This document shows, one piece after another, positions 27,944 through 36,673 of a DNA stretch of 64,000 nt (position 1 is the stretch's first letter; each line of letters starts with the position of its first letter). Source of the DNA: Bdellovibrionaceae bacterium UBA2316. Lineage in GTDB: Bacteria; Bdellovibrionota; Bdellovibrionia; Bdellovibrionales; Bdellovibrionaceae. The notes under the pieces are model-generated. The model saw nothing but the letters and a program-made list of their open reading frames with translations. It was not told the origin of the DNA and searched no databases. Both the position numbers and the translations under genes were made by a program. Location: NCBI GenBank assembly GCA_002345205.1, contig DDVI01000017.1:6532-70531 (forward strand), in the 5' to 3' direction.

Positions 27944-28930
27944 ATGATCAAAAACACTCTAATAATTGCAGCAAGTCTTCTTGCTTTTGCTTTTCAGAGC
28001 GAAGCGCAAGCGAGTCCTAGATCTGAAAAAATCAAAGAAGCTGTCGAATACCTTTCGGCTTGTGGGAACTTTATCCGCTATGACAGCGAGAACGTTTACA
28101 CAGGTTTTGGAACTTACTGGACAAGCAACGTTAAGCCTCGTGAGCCCAAACCATCAAAGATGCGTTTTGTGCCGATTGATCGCGTAACAGAGTACCAAGT
28201 TGAAACTTTAGATTCTGTCGTTGATGTCGTCAAAAGCGGAAGCTCAACATTTGTTTTGACCTATTCAGGAATTGAAGAGTGGGACTTAGGCCAGTTCAAG
28301 CGACTTGCAACTTACAACACAAATCTTCTTTCAAGGCTATATCAAGACGAAGAGCATCCAAAAGCCTTCGCGCAGTACAAAGACAAACTGGTCATCGCAC
28401 ACGGAAGACTTGGAGTTTCGTTTTTTGATCTCAAAACAAAAAAAGTGACTCGCGCGTTTCCAGTCGTGTTATCGCACAGACCTTTAGAATCTGTTGTGAA
28501 TGGTATTACAGTATCAGGCCGTTATGCTTTTGCTGCACTTGATAGTTACAGCCTTGTTGGTGACCGCGACAAACCTGCATTTCGCGGCATCGTCGTCATT
28601 GATTTAGAAACAGAAACAGTCGTCTCTGAACTTGATGGTATGGACCCAGGTGCGGACAGCATCACTTCAGACAATAACGTGGCTATTGTAAGTTTCTACG
28701 GTCAGCCGCTTTGGAAGTACTCGGTTGCAGGTTTATCAAATGCTTCAACTTTGCCAGCACCGCTTAAGAGATTTTGGAAATTTCCTATCGACGGAAAGCA
28801 AACTGGAAAAGCTTCGATGGATGACAAATACTACTACACTTGTTTTTCGCGTATGCCAAAGCCAGGTGAAGGACCTTATTTTATCAAAGTACCTATGGCG
28901 TTTGATCGTCGCGTCTTGATGTTGGATTAA
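27944..28930 (+). CDS. Exported beta-propeller-like protein
   Basis: 328 residues, signal peptide (to about AQAS), then repeated short strands such as LVIAHGRLGVSFFDL and IVVIDLETETVVSEL, as in LVIVD/YVTN propellers. AAGGGGGAACG precedes the ATG. Lies between RegA and Sco, so it probably belongs to the respiratory/copper module; exact role unknown. Confidence 0.6.
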   Translation: MIKNTLIIAASLLAFAFQSEAQASPRSEKIKEAVEYLSACGNFIRYDSENVYTGFGTYWTSNVKPREPKPSKMRFVPIDRVTEYQVETLDSVVDVVKSGSSTFVLTYSGIEEWDLGQFKRLATYNTNLLSRLYQDEEHPKAFAQYKDKLVIAHGRLGVSFFDLKTKKVTRAFPVVLSHRPLESVVNGITVSGRYAFAALDSYSLVGDRDKPAFRGIVVIDLETETVVSELDGMDPGADSITSDNNVAIVSFYGQPLWKYSVAGLSNASTLPAPLKRFWKFPIDGKQTGKASMDDKYYYTCFSRMPKPGEGPYFIKVPMAFDRRVLMLD

Positions 28931-28932
28931 CA

Positions 28933-29523
28933 ATGACGATCCAAAAAGGTGCCCTGTTAGCTCTACGCATTTTAACGACTATTGCAATCGTTGGGGCTAT
29001 CTATTTTGGATTTGCGATTTGGAAGACCATGAAAGGTCCAACCTTTGGCGGGAATTTTACATTAACTTACAGAGGCCAAAATTGGATCTTTTCGGACGCA
29101 CCTAAAAAACTAAACATGCTCTATTTCGGATACACGAAGTGCCCTGATGTATGCCCTGTGTCTCTGAGTAACGCTGGTAGCGCATTTAGAATGTTAAATG
29201 ATGGAGAGTTGAAGGATGTCCGATTTATTTTTCTAAGTGTTGATCAGTCCCACGATAAGCCGGATGAAGTCGCAGACTATGCGACAAACTTTTTCCCAAC
29301 ATTTATTGGCCTTAGTGGCAGCAAAGAGCAAATTGACAGAACCATTGGCCTGTTCCCGGCAAGTTACATGCTTGAGGAGAATCCAAAGTCCTATTTAGGT
29401 TACTCGATATCTCATACTGACAGAATATTCTTTTTAGATTCTGACGGACTCGTCATTGACTCAATAACTGGATCGAAAGAGGGAGCAGAATCTATTTACA
29501 AAAAAATTAAGGAGCATTTATGA
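28933..29523 (+). CDS. SCO1/SenC-family copper chaperone or thiol reductase
   Basis: 196 residues, N-terminal membrane anchor (about 8-30). The metal site is complete: CPDVCP (CxxxC) and the distal His in SHTDRIFF. Sco proteins insert copper into the CuA site of oxidases or keep its cysteines reduced. Overlaps the PCu(A)C gene by 4 bases. Confidence 0.88.
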   Translation: MTIQKGALLALRILTTIAIVGAIYFGFAIWKTMKGPTFGGNFTLTYRGQNWIFSDAPKKLNMLYFGYTKCPDVCPVSLSNAGSAFRMLNDGELKDVRFIFLSVDQSHDKPDEVADYATNFFPTFIGLSGSKEQIDRTIGLFPASYMLEENPKSYLGYSISHTDRIFFLDSDGLVIDSITGSKEGAESIYKKIKEHL

Positions 29524-29963
29524 GAACAATGATTTTATTTGCGACGGCCATTCTGGCTTTCGCAGGCACGGCTTCAGCCGAATGTGATTTGAAAACAAAG
29601 GTAGAATTCTCAGATCCGCGTATCTTTGCACCGCTTAAAGGCACAAACGCCACGGGCGGATTTGCGAAAATCAAAAACAACTGCACTGAAGAATTGGAGT
29701 TAGCATTTAAGAGTGCTGAGGGTTTTAAAGCTGTCGAGTCTCATGTCACGGTCGAAGAAAGTGGTCGAATGGCAATGAAGAAAACAGACTCATTTAAAAT
29801 CAAACCAGGCGAGACTCTTGAGTTGGTTCCTGGTGGAAAACACCTCATGTTTTTTGATCCACAAACTGAAATCAAAGAAGGCTCTGAGGTTAAACTGACT
29901 TTTACTTTTAATAAAAAGGAACTTTCGGTTCCATTTAAAGTTATTCCAAGAATCAAAAAATAA
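29520..29963 (+). CDS. PCu(A)C-family periplasmic copper chaperone
   Basis: 147 residues, signal peptide (ending ASA). The copper site pattern is present: His in VESHVTVEE, then GRMAM, then HLMFF near residue 104. It hands Cu(I) to CuA sites together with Sco. Two extra Cys (22 and 53) could form a disulfide. Confidence 0.85.
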   Translation: MRTMILFATAILAFAGTASAECDLKTKVEFSDPRIFAPLKGTNATGGFAKIKNNCTEELELAFKSAEGFKAVESHVTVEESGRMAMKKTDSFKIKPGETLELVPGGKHLMFFDPQTEIKEGSEVKLTFTFNKKELSVPFKVIPRIKK

Positions 29964-29979
29964 ACAAAGGAGAATCAAA

Positions 29980-30453
29980 ATGAAAACACTAATGAAATCT
30001 GTTGCGCTTGTTGCCGCGCTCTTGATCGGATCAATCTCTTCGGCTCACGAAGGCCATGACCATCCACCATTGGCGGGGCATCTGTCTTTCAAACAAAATA
30101 CATTGCACATTCACGCAAGTTTTCCAGCTACACCAGTTGTAGGTCAGGAATCACTTTTGGTTTTAGAGGCCAAAGATGCGAAAACTCATCAGCCAACTGA
30201 GCTCAATGACAATATCGAAGTTGTGCTGTGGATGCCAAGCATGGGGCATGGATCAGCACCAACCCAAATCGAACGCACTCTCGATGCAAGTGGCAATGTG
30301 GTTCCTGGGGTTTTCAATGTTCGCAATGTTTACTTTGTCATGGGTGGCGAATGGGAAGTTCGTGTTACTTTGACTGACGCTCAAGGGGTAAAAGAAACCA
30401 AATCGTTTACGGTTACTCTTGACGGTGGCCACGATCACGGCGGGCATCAGTAA
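29980..30453 (+). CDS. YtkA-like periplasmic protein with His-rich ends
   Basis: 157 residues, signal peptide (ending SSA). The mature start HEGHDHPP and the end GGHDHGGHQ are His-rich. The middle carries LWMPSMGHGS and VYFVMGGEWEVRV, the same domain as the lipoprotein at 24897-25361, so the two are paralogues. Probably copper-binding in the periplasm. Followed by a strong terminator. Confidence 0.75.
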   Translation: MKTLMKSVALVAALLIGSISSAHEGHDHPPLAGHLSFKQNTLHIHASFPATPVVGQESLLVLEAKDAKTHQPTELNDNIEVVLWMPSMGHGSAPTQIERTLDASGNVVPGVFNVRNVYFVMGGEWEVRVTLTDAQGVKETKSFTVTLDGGHDHGGHQ

Positions 30454-30486
30454 GAATTAGATTTCGAGACAATTAACAATTAAACT

Positions 30487-30512
30487 AAGGGGCCTAGTCG
30501 GCCCCTTTTGTT
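30487..30512 (+). terminator. Terminator of the copper operon
   Basis: Arms AAGGGGCC and GGCCCCTT with a TAGTC loop, then a T-rich tail. It lies between the YtkA-like gene and the convergent secreted-protein gene. Confidence 0.85.
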
Positions 30513-30513
30513 T

Positions 30514-31044
30514 TTATAGCCTTTGTAAATTCACGCAGTCGTAGTCTTTTTCAGACATCCAGTTCATCCGATGAAGTCTTGTTCGGTTGGGAAGTTTAGT
30601 TGATGGCGAAAAGGTCACAAAAAAATCGAATTGATAACCGCCGTAGTTCGATTCCCAAGAAAATAGTTGGTTATAAAGATTTGTCGAATCATTTCCATAA
30701 ATGTCGTTGCCAGATGTTTTTCCGTCTAAACTCATCGCACAAGTTTTTACTGCCGGATACTCTGGACGATGATAATTGGTCACATGTCCTTGAACCACGA
30801 TTTCATCTTTCGGGTGTGAATCGCGATCCGTGCTAAACACTGGACGTGTGGTTAGATTGTAACAATGTCTTCCCACTGGATTTGCCTCGACGTAATCCAC
30901 ATAGAGGTAACATGTACGACCAGTTGGTTGTTCTCCGACTTGCTCTTCTCCCTGGTAGAGTCCAACTGTATTATCCGAAACCGTGGCCGCTTGGCTCACG
31001 GAAGCTCCGATAAGAATTGCGACCGATAAAATTATAGATTTCAT
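30514..31044 (-). CDS. Secreted protein of unknown function
   Basis: 176 residues, signal peptide (ending SQAA), with several Cys (CYLYVDY, HCYNL, CAMSL, DCVNL) that suggest disulfides in a beta-rich domain. No family recognised. AGGGAGGAA lies before the ATG. Confidence 0.65.
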   Translation of the reverse strand: MKSIILSVAILIGASVSQAATVSDNTVGLYQGEEQVGEQPTGRTCYLYVDYVEANPVGRHCYNLTTRPVFSTDRDSHPKDEIVVQGHVTNYHRPEYPAVKTCAMSLDGKTSGNDIYGNDSTNLYNQLFSWESNYGGYQFDFFVTFSPSTKLPNRTRLHRMNWMSEKDYDCVNLQRL

Positions 31045-31098
31045 TTATTCCTCCCTTTTTATACAAGAGGGATAATGTTGAATGCCTGATGTTGTCAC

Positions 31099-31115
31099 TG
31101 CAACAACATGCTGCA
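31099..31115. promoter_or_regulatory. Operator dyad 2, TGCAACA-ACA-TGCTGCA
   Basis: Same 17-base dyad as at 25951 with a single change (C for T at 31111). It lies in the divergent region before the polytopic membrane protein gene. Extra half-sites (TGTTG at 31090, TTGCTGCA at 31133) lie next to it. Confidence 0.55.
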
Positions 31116-31187
31116 CTTGTCACAGCTTCAATTTGCTGCATCCACAAATTAAATTTTTCTTCTTAACATGTTTTTTTAGGGAGAATT

Positions 31188-32414
31188 ATGACACTTCATT
31201 CTATGTACAAAGGTGCGCCGAAGATTTTGACAGCGGTATTTTTTGCTCTTGCGTTCTATTTTTTGGCAAGGACTCTTAATGGATACTCGCAAGATCAACA
31301 ACACCTTATGATGCTTTCTGATCTAGCTTTATCTGTCGGGCTTTTTGCTGCCGCAATTCCTGCCTGCATCCTGTTAAATGAAATTGAATGCAGTACAGCG
31401 CTCTCAAAAATGAAGACCGTTGCAGTTTTCCTTTCACTTTTAACATTTGGAATTTCATGTTCGTTGATTTTTTCGAATGAAATTAAAGAATACGTCGGTT
31501 TTGAAAGTGTACCAGACAGATTCGCTTTTCTGTTTTTAAGTTTACTTTTTATTTCAATCCTGACTTCTCTGATCTATCTGATTCATTCGTTGCAAGGACT
31601 AAAAGCCGATCAAGTTTTTGAACGATGGCCGATCATTTTTCATTTTGCCGCTTGTGGAATTGGATTAAGTCTTGTTTTATTACTTGCGATGCAAACCTTA
31701 GGTGCAGGAATCCAAGCTGATGCGACAATCGTTCTTTCAGAATTTTTGCGACGGCTTGTTTTGGTTGGCGCTATCGGCCAGGCCTTCATCTTTTCATCAA
31801 GGACACTAGGCTCTTCAAAACATTATTCGATCATCTGTTTGGTTGGTTGTGTTTTTCTCCTGATGGGATTTCAAACTTCGACACTTAGAACAAGCGGCAG
31901 CGAAGTTTTGTATGTGTTTAATCAATTGAGCCAATTTACGGGAATTGGATTGATCTTGGTCGCTTCTGTAAATCTATTGTTCAAAGCATGGAATCAAAAA
32001 ACCAATGAGTTTCTTAATCAAGGGCAATGGGTCGGTCACGGGGCATTTTTGATGGGTCTCGTTTTGACTCTGTTATCAAGTGGTCCTTTTGGTTTTTTGG
32101 CATTAAGCGGAATCACACAGAATTTTCAGTTTTTAGTTTTAACGGTGGCAGTTCCACTTTTAATTAAAAAAGCCTCTGAACAAGATTCTAAAAGTCCATC
32201 TCAAGCCGCTCTATTTTCAAATGCGCTGAATTGGTGTGGCTTTTTCGTTTGCTTGATTTCAATTGTTGTCATGAGTCCTTTCGGTGGAAGTTTTGTCGTT
32301 TCACAAAACCCAGATTTCAAGCCCATCTTGGGCATCATGATGAGCGGAATGTTTTTGCTAGTGCTTGGCTATTTCGTTTCGCTTTGGGATCGCATTCTTC
32401 ACGAATGGATTTAG
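31188..32414 (+). CDS. Polytopic membrane protein of the respiratory module
   Basis: 408 residues, about 11-12 hydrophobic helices, few charged residues. AGGGAGAATT precedes the ATG. I recognise no family with certainty; the shape recalls NnrS-like haem-copper membrane proteins, but the typical His motifs are not evident. Operators lie before and after it, and the CydA-like pair follows, so it likely serves the same respiratory function. Confidence 0.6.
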   Translation: MTLHSMYKGAPKILTAVFFALAFYFLARTLNGYSQDQQHLMMLSDLALSVGLFAAAIPACILLNEIECSTALSKMKTVAVFLSLLTFGISCSLIFSNEIKEYVGFESVPDRFAFLFLSLLFISILTSLIYLIHSLQGLKADQVFERWPIIFHFAACGIGLSLVLLLAMQTLGAGIQADATIVLSEFLRRLVLVGAIGQAFIFSSRTLGSSKHYSIICLVGCVFLLMGFQTSTLRTSGSEVLYVFNQLSQFTGIGLILVASVNLLFKAWNQKTNEFLNQGQWVGHGAFLMGLVLTLLSSGPFGFLALSGITQNFQFLVLTVAVPLLIKKASEQDSKSPSQAALFSNALNWCGFFVCLISIVVMSPFGGSFVVSQNPDFKPILGIMMSGMFLLVLGYFVSLWDRILHEWI

Positions 32415-32450
32415 TCGTCGCAAACTGTTGCATGCAAAGCTTCGTTGCAG

Positions 32451-32465
32451 GCAACAGGCTGTTGC
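32451..32465. promoter_or_regulatory. Operator dyad 3, GCAACA-GGC-TGTTGC
   Basis: Core of the same dyad (both 6-base half-sites perfect, outer bases differ). It lies 50 bases before the first CydA-like gene. A further TGTTGCA half-site is at 32426-32432. Confidence 0.55.
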
Positions 32466-32516
32466 GCAATATCGTGTGGCATTCACAGATCAAAAAAGAT
32501 CTACGATATATAGTGC

Positions 32517-33929
32517 ATGGACTTCCCACTATTTCATCTCGATTTTTTAGGTAATAGACTTCTCATTGCACTGATCGCAACTTTGCACGTTGTGATATCC
32601 CATTCCTTGGCTGTAGGAGGCATGGCCCTTGTTGCCATGATGGAACGAAAAGGTCTTCGTGATTCAAGTTGGGATCAAATCGCTAAGAAGACACTTTTTG
32701 TATTCTTCGTCGTAACGACCACGGTCGGAGCCATGACTGGCGTAGGGATTTGGTTTTCAGCCTCACTCGTGAATCCGACTGCAATCGCAAGCCTGATCCG
32801 CGTTTTCTTCTGGGCCTGGTTTGTTGAGTGGCTTGTCTTCGTTACCGAAGTCGTTATGATTTTGTATTACTATTTAACCTGGGACAAATGGACAGGTGAT
32901 CGCAAGCGGGCACACGTTCAGTTGGGTTTCAATCTAGCATTATTCTCTTGGATCACGATGGTTATCATCGTTGCGATCTTAGCTTTCATGATGGACCCGG
33001 GAAGTTGGCACCAAAGCAAAAATCTTTTATCTGGTTTTCTTAATCCGATCTATTTGCCTCAGCTCGCATTTAGAACGCCGCTTGCTATGGTTATGGCCGG
33101 AGGAGCCGCCTATTGGGTTCTCTGCTTCGTCAAAGTCGATGATGAGCTTCGCTCAAAGGCCACGGCATTCATTGGAAAGTGGATACTTGGTTGGCTGCCA
33201 TTTCTTCTTTTGGGTTCGTGGATTTATTATCAAGTTATCCCCGAAGCGATGAAAGCGCATATGGGTGTTGCGATAACGACGCAGGAATATATCTCTTGGT
33301 ACAAATCAACTTTGTACACCATTTTTGGTGCCGTCGGATCAGTCGCAGTGATTGCATTGTCGGCGATTACCTTTAAGAAACTTCCTAAGCTCGTAATGAT
33401 TCTGCCATTTATTTTCTTAATTGGGCTCATGGGTATGTTTGAAAGATCCCGCGAGTTTATTCGTAAACCCTTTGCTATAGGCGGTTATCTCTATGCGAAT
33501 GGGATTCGTAAAGACGATTATCCTCTCTTGCAAAAAGAAGGAATACTAGCTCACGCTCCCTATGTCTCGATTCGTGAGATTACGCCAGAGAACACCATTA
33601 CTGCTGGCCGAGAGCTTTTCACTCTGACTTGCACACGTTGCCATACAGTGACCGGAGTGAACTCAGTAACAGATCGGTTCAAAGTTATGTATGGTGCAGA
33701 GAAATGGGAGCCTCAGAAAATCTCAGACTACATTGCGGTTATGCACCAAGCGCGAACCTTTATGCCGCCTTTTCCCGGAAATGAGAAAGAACGATTTGCT
33801 TTAGCCACTTACATAACGTCCCTGCAAAACAATCCAGAAAAGCTAGAAGGGGTTCAAAGTCATGGACTTGAGTTCAATGCGAAAGACGAATCGAAAGTTC
33901 CGGCATCAGTTCAAGAGGTTAACCAATGA
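32517..33929 (+). CDS. Cytochrome bd subunit I-like membrane protein with C-terminal c-type haem domain
   Basis: 470 residues. The first 330 or so resemble CydA: His24 (in ATLHVVISHSLAVGG) fits the b595 ligand, and Glu111 aligns with Glu107 of E. coli when the WDK/WDR motif is used as anchor. The segment around LAFRTPLAMVM has Arg where CydA has the b558 ligand His186, and no GRQPW quinol loop is seen. Residues about 360-450 form a cytochrome c domain with C372-T-R-C375-H376. Probably accepts electrons via haem c rather than quinol. Overlaps the next gene by 4 bases. Confidence 0.75.
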   Translation: MDFPLFHLDFLGNRLLIALIATLHVVISHSLAVGGMALVAMMERKGLRDSSWDQIAKKTLFVFFVVTTTVGAMTGVGIWFSASLVNPTAIASLIRVFFWAWFVEWLVFVTEVVMILYYYLTWDKWTGDRKRAHVQLGFNLALFSWITMVIIVAILAFMMDPGSWHQSKNLLSGFLNPIYLPQLAFRTPLAMVMAGGAAYWVLCFVKVDDELRSKATAFIGKWILGWLPFLLLGSWIYYQVIPEAMKAHMGVAITTQEYISWYKSTLYTIFGAVGSVAVIALSAITFKKLPKLVMILPFIFLIGLMGMFERSREFIRKPFAIGGYLYANGIRKDDYPLLQKEGILAHAPYVSIREITPENTITAGRELFTLTCTRCHTVTGVNSVTDRFKVMYGAEKWEPQKISDYIAVMHQARTFMPPFPGNEKERFALATYITSLQNNPEKLEGVQSHGLEFNAKDESKVPASVQEVNQ

Positions 33930-35221
33930 AGACACCCATTCCGCACGATATTCCGCTACCGCTTCCGGCTGCTGAAGGATTCTTAAAAATTCTTTTGGTG
34001 GTTTCGTTTATAGCTCACATTCTTTTTGTGAATCTGATGGTCGGTGGCTCTCTGTTTACTTTGTATTATCAGTGGAAGGCTAAGCAAAAGAAGCTTTATG
34101 ATGATCTCGCGCAATTTATCGCGCAAACAATCACGGTAAATAAAAGCATGGCGGTGGTTTTAGGTGTGGCACCGCTACTCTTGATCAACGTGCTTTACAC
34201 AGTATGGTTTTATTCTTCGAACGCTCTAACTGGGATCGCGTGGATTTTGGTGATCCCACTTGTCGCAATTGCGTTCTTGCTGACTTATTTGCATAAGTAC
34301 ACTTGGGAAAAATGGCGCAATCAAAGAACTTTGCACATGTCGATCATGGGCGTGGCTGTACTGATTTTTCTTTTTATACCCCTGATCTTTCTAGCGAACG
34401 TCAATTTGATGCTGTTTCCAGATCGCTGGAGTGAAGCTAAAGGATTTTTTTCGACGTTACTTATTGGAAATGTATTTCCAAGATATTTCCATTTTTTGGC
34501 CGCTTCGATAGCGGTAACAGCCTTGTTTTTGGTTTGGATGCTGAAAACAAAGTGGACTGCAAGTTATAAAACACTGCTTGATCAGAGAGTTACTCTTGCT
34601 CGCGAGTTTTATAAAATTGCTCTAGGCATTTCACTCGCGCAGTTCTTCTTTGGTCCGTTGCTGTTATTTACTCTACCCAAAGTTGGTTTAAGTGGATCTC
34701 TGTACTTGGCGATTGGTTGTGGAGTTTTCTTTGCAGCTTTCGCAATGCACCTGATGGCGAAAGAGATCAAAACTTTAACGGATACTCAATTTGCTCAAAG
34801 AATTTTGCCAATTTCAATTCTGATGACGTTGACAGTTCTGTTTATGGCGTCAGGACGGCACTTGTACCGAGAAAATGCCCTTGCCAGTCACAAAGAAGCC
34901 GTTCGGCAGAAAACTGAAGCCTATCAGGCAAAGGTGAAAGAAGCGCAGCTTGCCGCTTCAGAGATCGAAGCTTTAGCCGGAGGTGGAAATCGCGGCCAAA
35001 AGCTTTTTCAATCGTGCGCTGGCTGCCATGCTAAAGACACACGACTTGTCGGTCCGCCATTGACGGAGATCGCTAAAATATACGAAGGCAATCCTGCTGG
35101 AATAGTAGCTTGGGCGAAGGCTCCGGGTAAGAAACGAGCCGATTACCCTCAAATGCCTCCGATGACTTTACCTGACGAGGATTTGAAGGCTATTGCGGAG
35201 TATATGCTGGGTAGTCATTAG
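33926..35221 (+). CDS. Second CydA-like membrane subunit with c-type haem domain
   Basis: 431 residues: about eight to nine helices, with SFIAHILFVNLMVGG near the N-terminus echoing the first helix of the partner protein. The C-terminal cytochrome c domain has C364-A-G-C367-H368 and the axial Met in PQMPPMTLP. The two genes overlap, so the products most likely form one complex. I place it near the cytochrome-c-linked relatives of bd oxidase; substrate (O2, NO or other) is not known. Confidence 0.7.
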   Translation: MKTPIPHDIPLPLPAAEGFLKILLVVSFIAHILFVNLMVGGSLFTLYYQWKAKQKKLYDDLAQFIAQTITVNKSMAVVLGVAPLLLINVLYTVWFYSSNALTGIAWILVIPLVAIAFLLTYLHKYTWEKWRNQRTLHMSIMGVAVLIFLFIPLIFLANVNLMLFPDRWSEAKGFFSTLLIGNVFPRYFHFLAASIAVTALFLVWMLKTKWTASYKTLLDQRVTLAREFYKIALGISLAQFFFGPLLLFTLPKVGLSGSLYLAIGCGVFFAAFAMHLMAKEIKTLTDTQFAQRILPISILMTLTVLFMASGRHLYRENALASHKEAVRQKTEAYQAKVKEAQLAASEIEALAGGGNRGQKLFQSCAGCHAKDTRLVGPPLTEIAKIYEGNPAGIVAWAKAPGKKRADYPQMPPMTLPDEDLKAIAEYMLGSH

Positions 35222-35255
35222 GTTTCATACCAAGTTTAATCAAAATTCGAAGGAG

Positions 35256-36071
35256 TCAGAATCTGCGACGGCTTCTTCCGAATCCATATCTTTGTTGCCA
35301 TGCTCTATTAGCCTGCGCTTGCCTGAGAACCTGAAGAACGTCTTGTTGCTGTGATTGTACTCGCTGTACTGCGATCTTATGACTTACAGTCTTAATCATA
35401 TCATGTATGTGCAGTTGAAAGTCTTTGCTTCCTAGCTCTCCAAGACCCGAATGAATTTCGATAAACTTCTTTCTTTCAAATTTTGCGACAAAGGCCCAAA
35501 TGTCGTCGCTAGAAGGAAGCAAAAGCCAAAGGGTATCTTCCTCGCCAAAATCAAAGAATACTGCTGAGTTAGGCCCTTGCCATTCTTCAAACAGCTTACA
35601 GTCATGAATCCAAAGTTTGTAGACCAATGGATCAGTTGAGTGTGGTCTTGTTTCCTCGTCTATAGCCTTCAGGAACTTAATTTTATCGCGTTGTCTTCGA
35701 GTACCATCAACTACCCAAACAATTTTCTTATAGAACTCGTTTCGAGCTTTTCGTTCTTCTGGATTTAGGAACGAGTGTTGAAATTCAAGAACCCAGTTTT
35801 TGTCAGTTTTTACGTCCGCTATGTGCTTCTCGCCATCGTCAGCTTCATGGACAATTTCTTGCCACTCTATCGGAAATTGAGACTTCCAGTTTCTGTGCCA
35901 TTCTGTTTCATTTTCCCACCAGCGGTCACAAACGAAATTAGCCTTGTGTGCCCAATGCCAAATATTGGTTGTGCCGCACTTTGCTATAGTTGGGCGACCG
36001 CAGCCGATACAGCTGCCCATCAAACCCTTTTCAGGTTCTCGCCTGATGCCATCAACAAAAGATAGCTTCAT
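35256..36071 (-). CDS. CoiA-like competence nuclease family protein
   Basis: 271 residues from the ATG at 36071, which has AAAGGAG in front. The CoiA layout is visible: a zinc-type GSCIGCG near residue 21, HWAHK, a KSQFP segment, then a nuclease-like core with HIADVKT and WVLEFQHS (D...E-x-Q, a variant of the PD-(D/E)xK site). CoiA proteins act on incoming single-stranded DNA during transformation. On a conjugative element it may process or limit competing DNA (inference). Confidence 0.75.
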   Translation of the reverse strand: MKLSFVDGIRREPEKGLMGSCIGCGRPTIAKCGTTNIWHWAHKANFVCDRWWENETEWHRNWKSQFPIEWQEIVHEADDGEKHIADVKTDKNWVLEFQHSFLNPEERKARNEFYKKIVWVVDGTRRQRDKIKFLKAIDEETRPHSTDPLVYKLWIHDCKLFEEWQGPNSAVFFDFGEEDTLWLLLPSSDDIWAFVAKFERKKFIEIHSGLGELGSKDFQLHIHDMIKTVSHKIAVQRVQSQQQDVLQVLRQAQANRAWQQRYGFGRSRRRF

Positions 36072-36181
36072 GTTAAAATCTCCTTTTTTGATGTTAAAAA
36101 AGTTGTTACACCAATCTGGCATAAAATGCGTAACACATTCAAGGGGGTCATTTTCTGAAAAAAGCGCAACACGAACCAATT

Positions 36182-36673
36182 TTGCTTTTTCAAGATGGCC
36201 AACTCATCGGCTGGGGAAGCGGTGACGTCAAAAATGTATTAAAATCCGCCAACGAAGCCGTCATTAACGATGAAGTTAAGAAGCGAGAGAATCTAACTTG
36301 GAAAGAGCTTTCTGATATTATCGCCTACGAGTGGCTGGAAAAGTTTGTCGATACAGGCGTGACAGAAGAAATAGTAAAGGACTTGAACAAGAGAATTTCT
36401 TGGATTGAATATCGTCGTGCTCTAATGCACTCAAAAAAAGGACATCCATACTGGCGCGAAGTAGCTGATGCGAAAAGCCTGTCTCATCCTGATTTGAAGA
36501 CAACCTATGTGATTTCGCATTTACTCGCAATTGGAGCTTTGGAGGGCCTGAAGAGGTGCAAGCTGAGCGATTGTCGAAAGTTCTTTATAGGCCCACCAAA
36601 TAGAACTTGGTGCTCCAAGCCCTGCGGGTCTCTTTTTCGAGTAAGACAGAAGCGGAAAAAAGATAAATACTAG
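36182..36673 (+). CDS. CGNR zinc-finger-like protein
   Basis: 163 residues from a TTG. The C-terminus has CKLSDCRKFF and WCSKPCGSLFRVRQKR, matching the CGNR zinc finger that ends many ABATE-domain regulators (Cys-Gly-Ser here for Cys-Gly-Asn). The N-terminal part is helical. Probably a DNA-binding regulator. It ends with a 4-base overlap against the convergent kinase gene. Confidence 0.65.
   Translation: MLFQDGQLIGWGSGDVKNVLKSANEAVINDEVKKRENLTWKELSDIIAYEWLEKFVDTGVTEEIVKDLNKRISWIEYRRALMHSKKGHPYWREVADAKSLSHPDLKTTYVISHLLAIGALEGLKRCKLSDCRKFFIGPPNRTWCSKPCGSLFRVRQKRKKDKY

Noticed and set aside
36080..36145. TGTTAC...GTAACA inverted repeat before the CGNR-like gene
   Set aside because: Arms are only six bases with a long spacer; could easily be chance.
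36072..36179. Longer N-terminus of the CoiA-like protein
   Set aside because: The ATG at 36071 is preceded by AAAGGAG and begins the family domain; the extension has no similarity.
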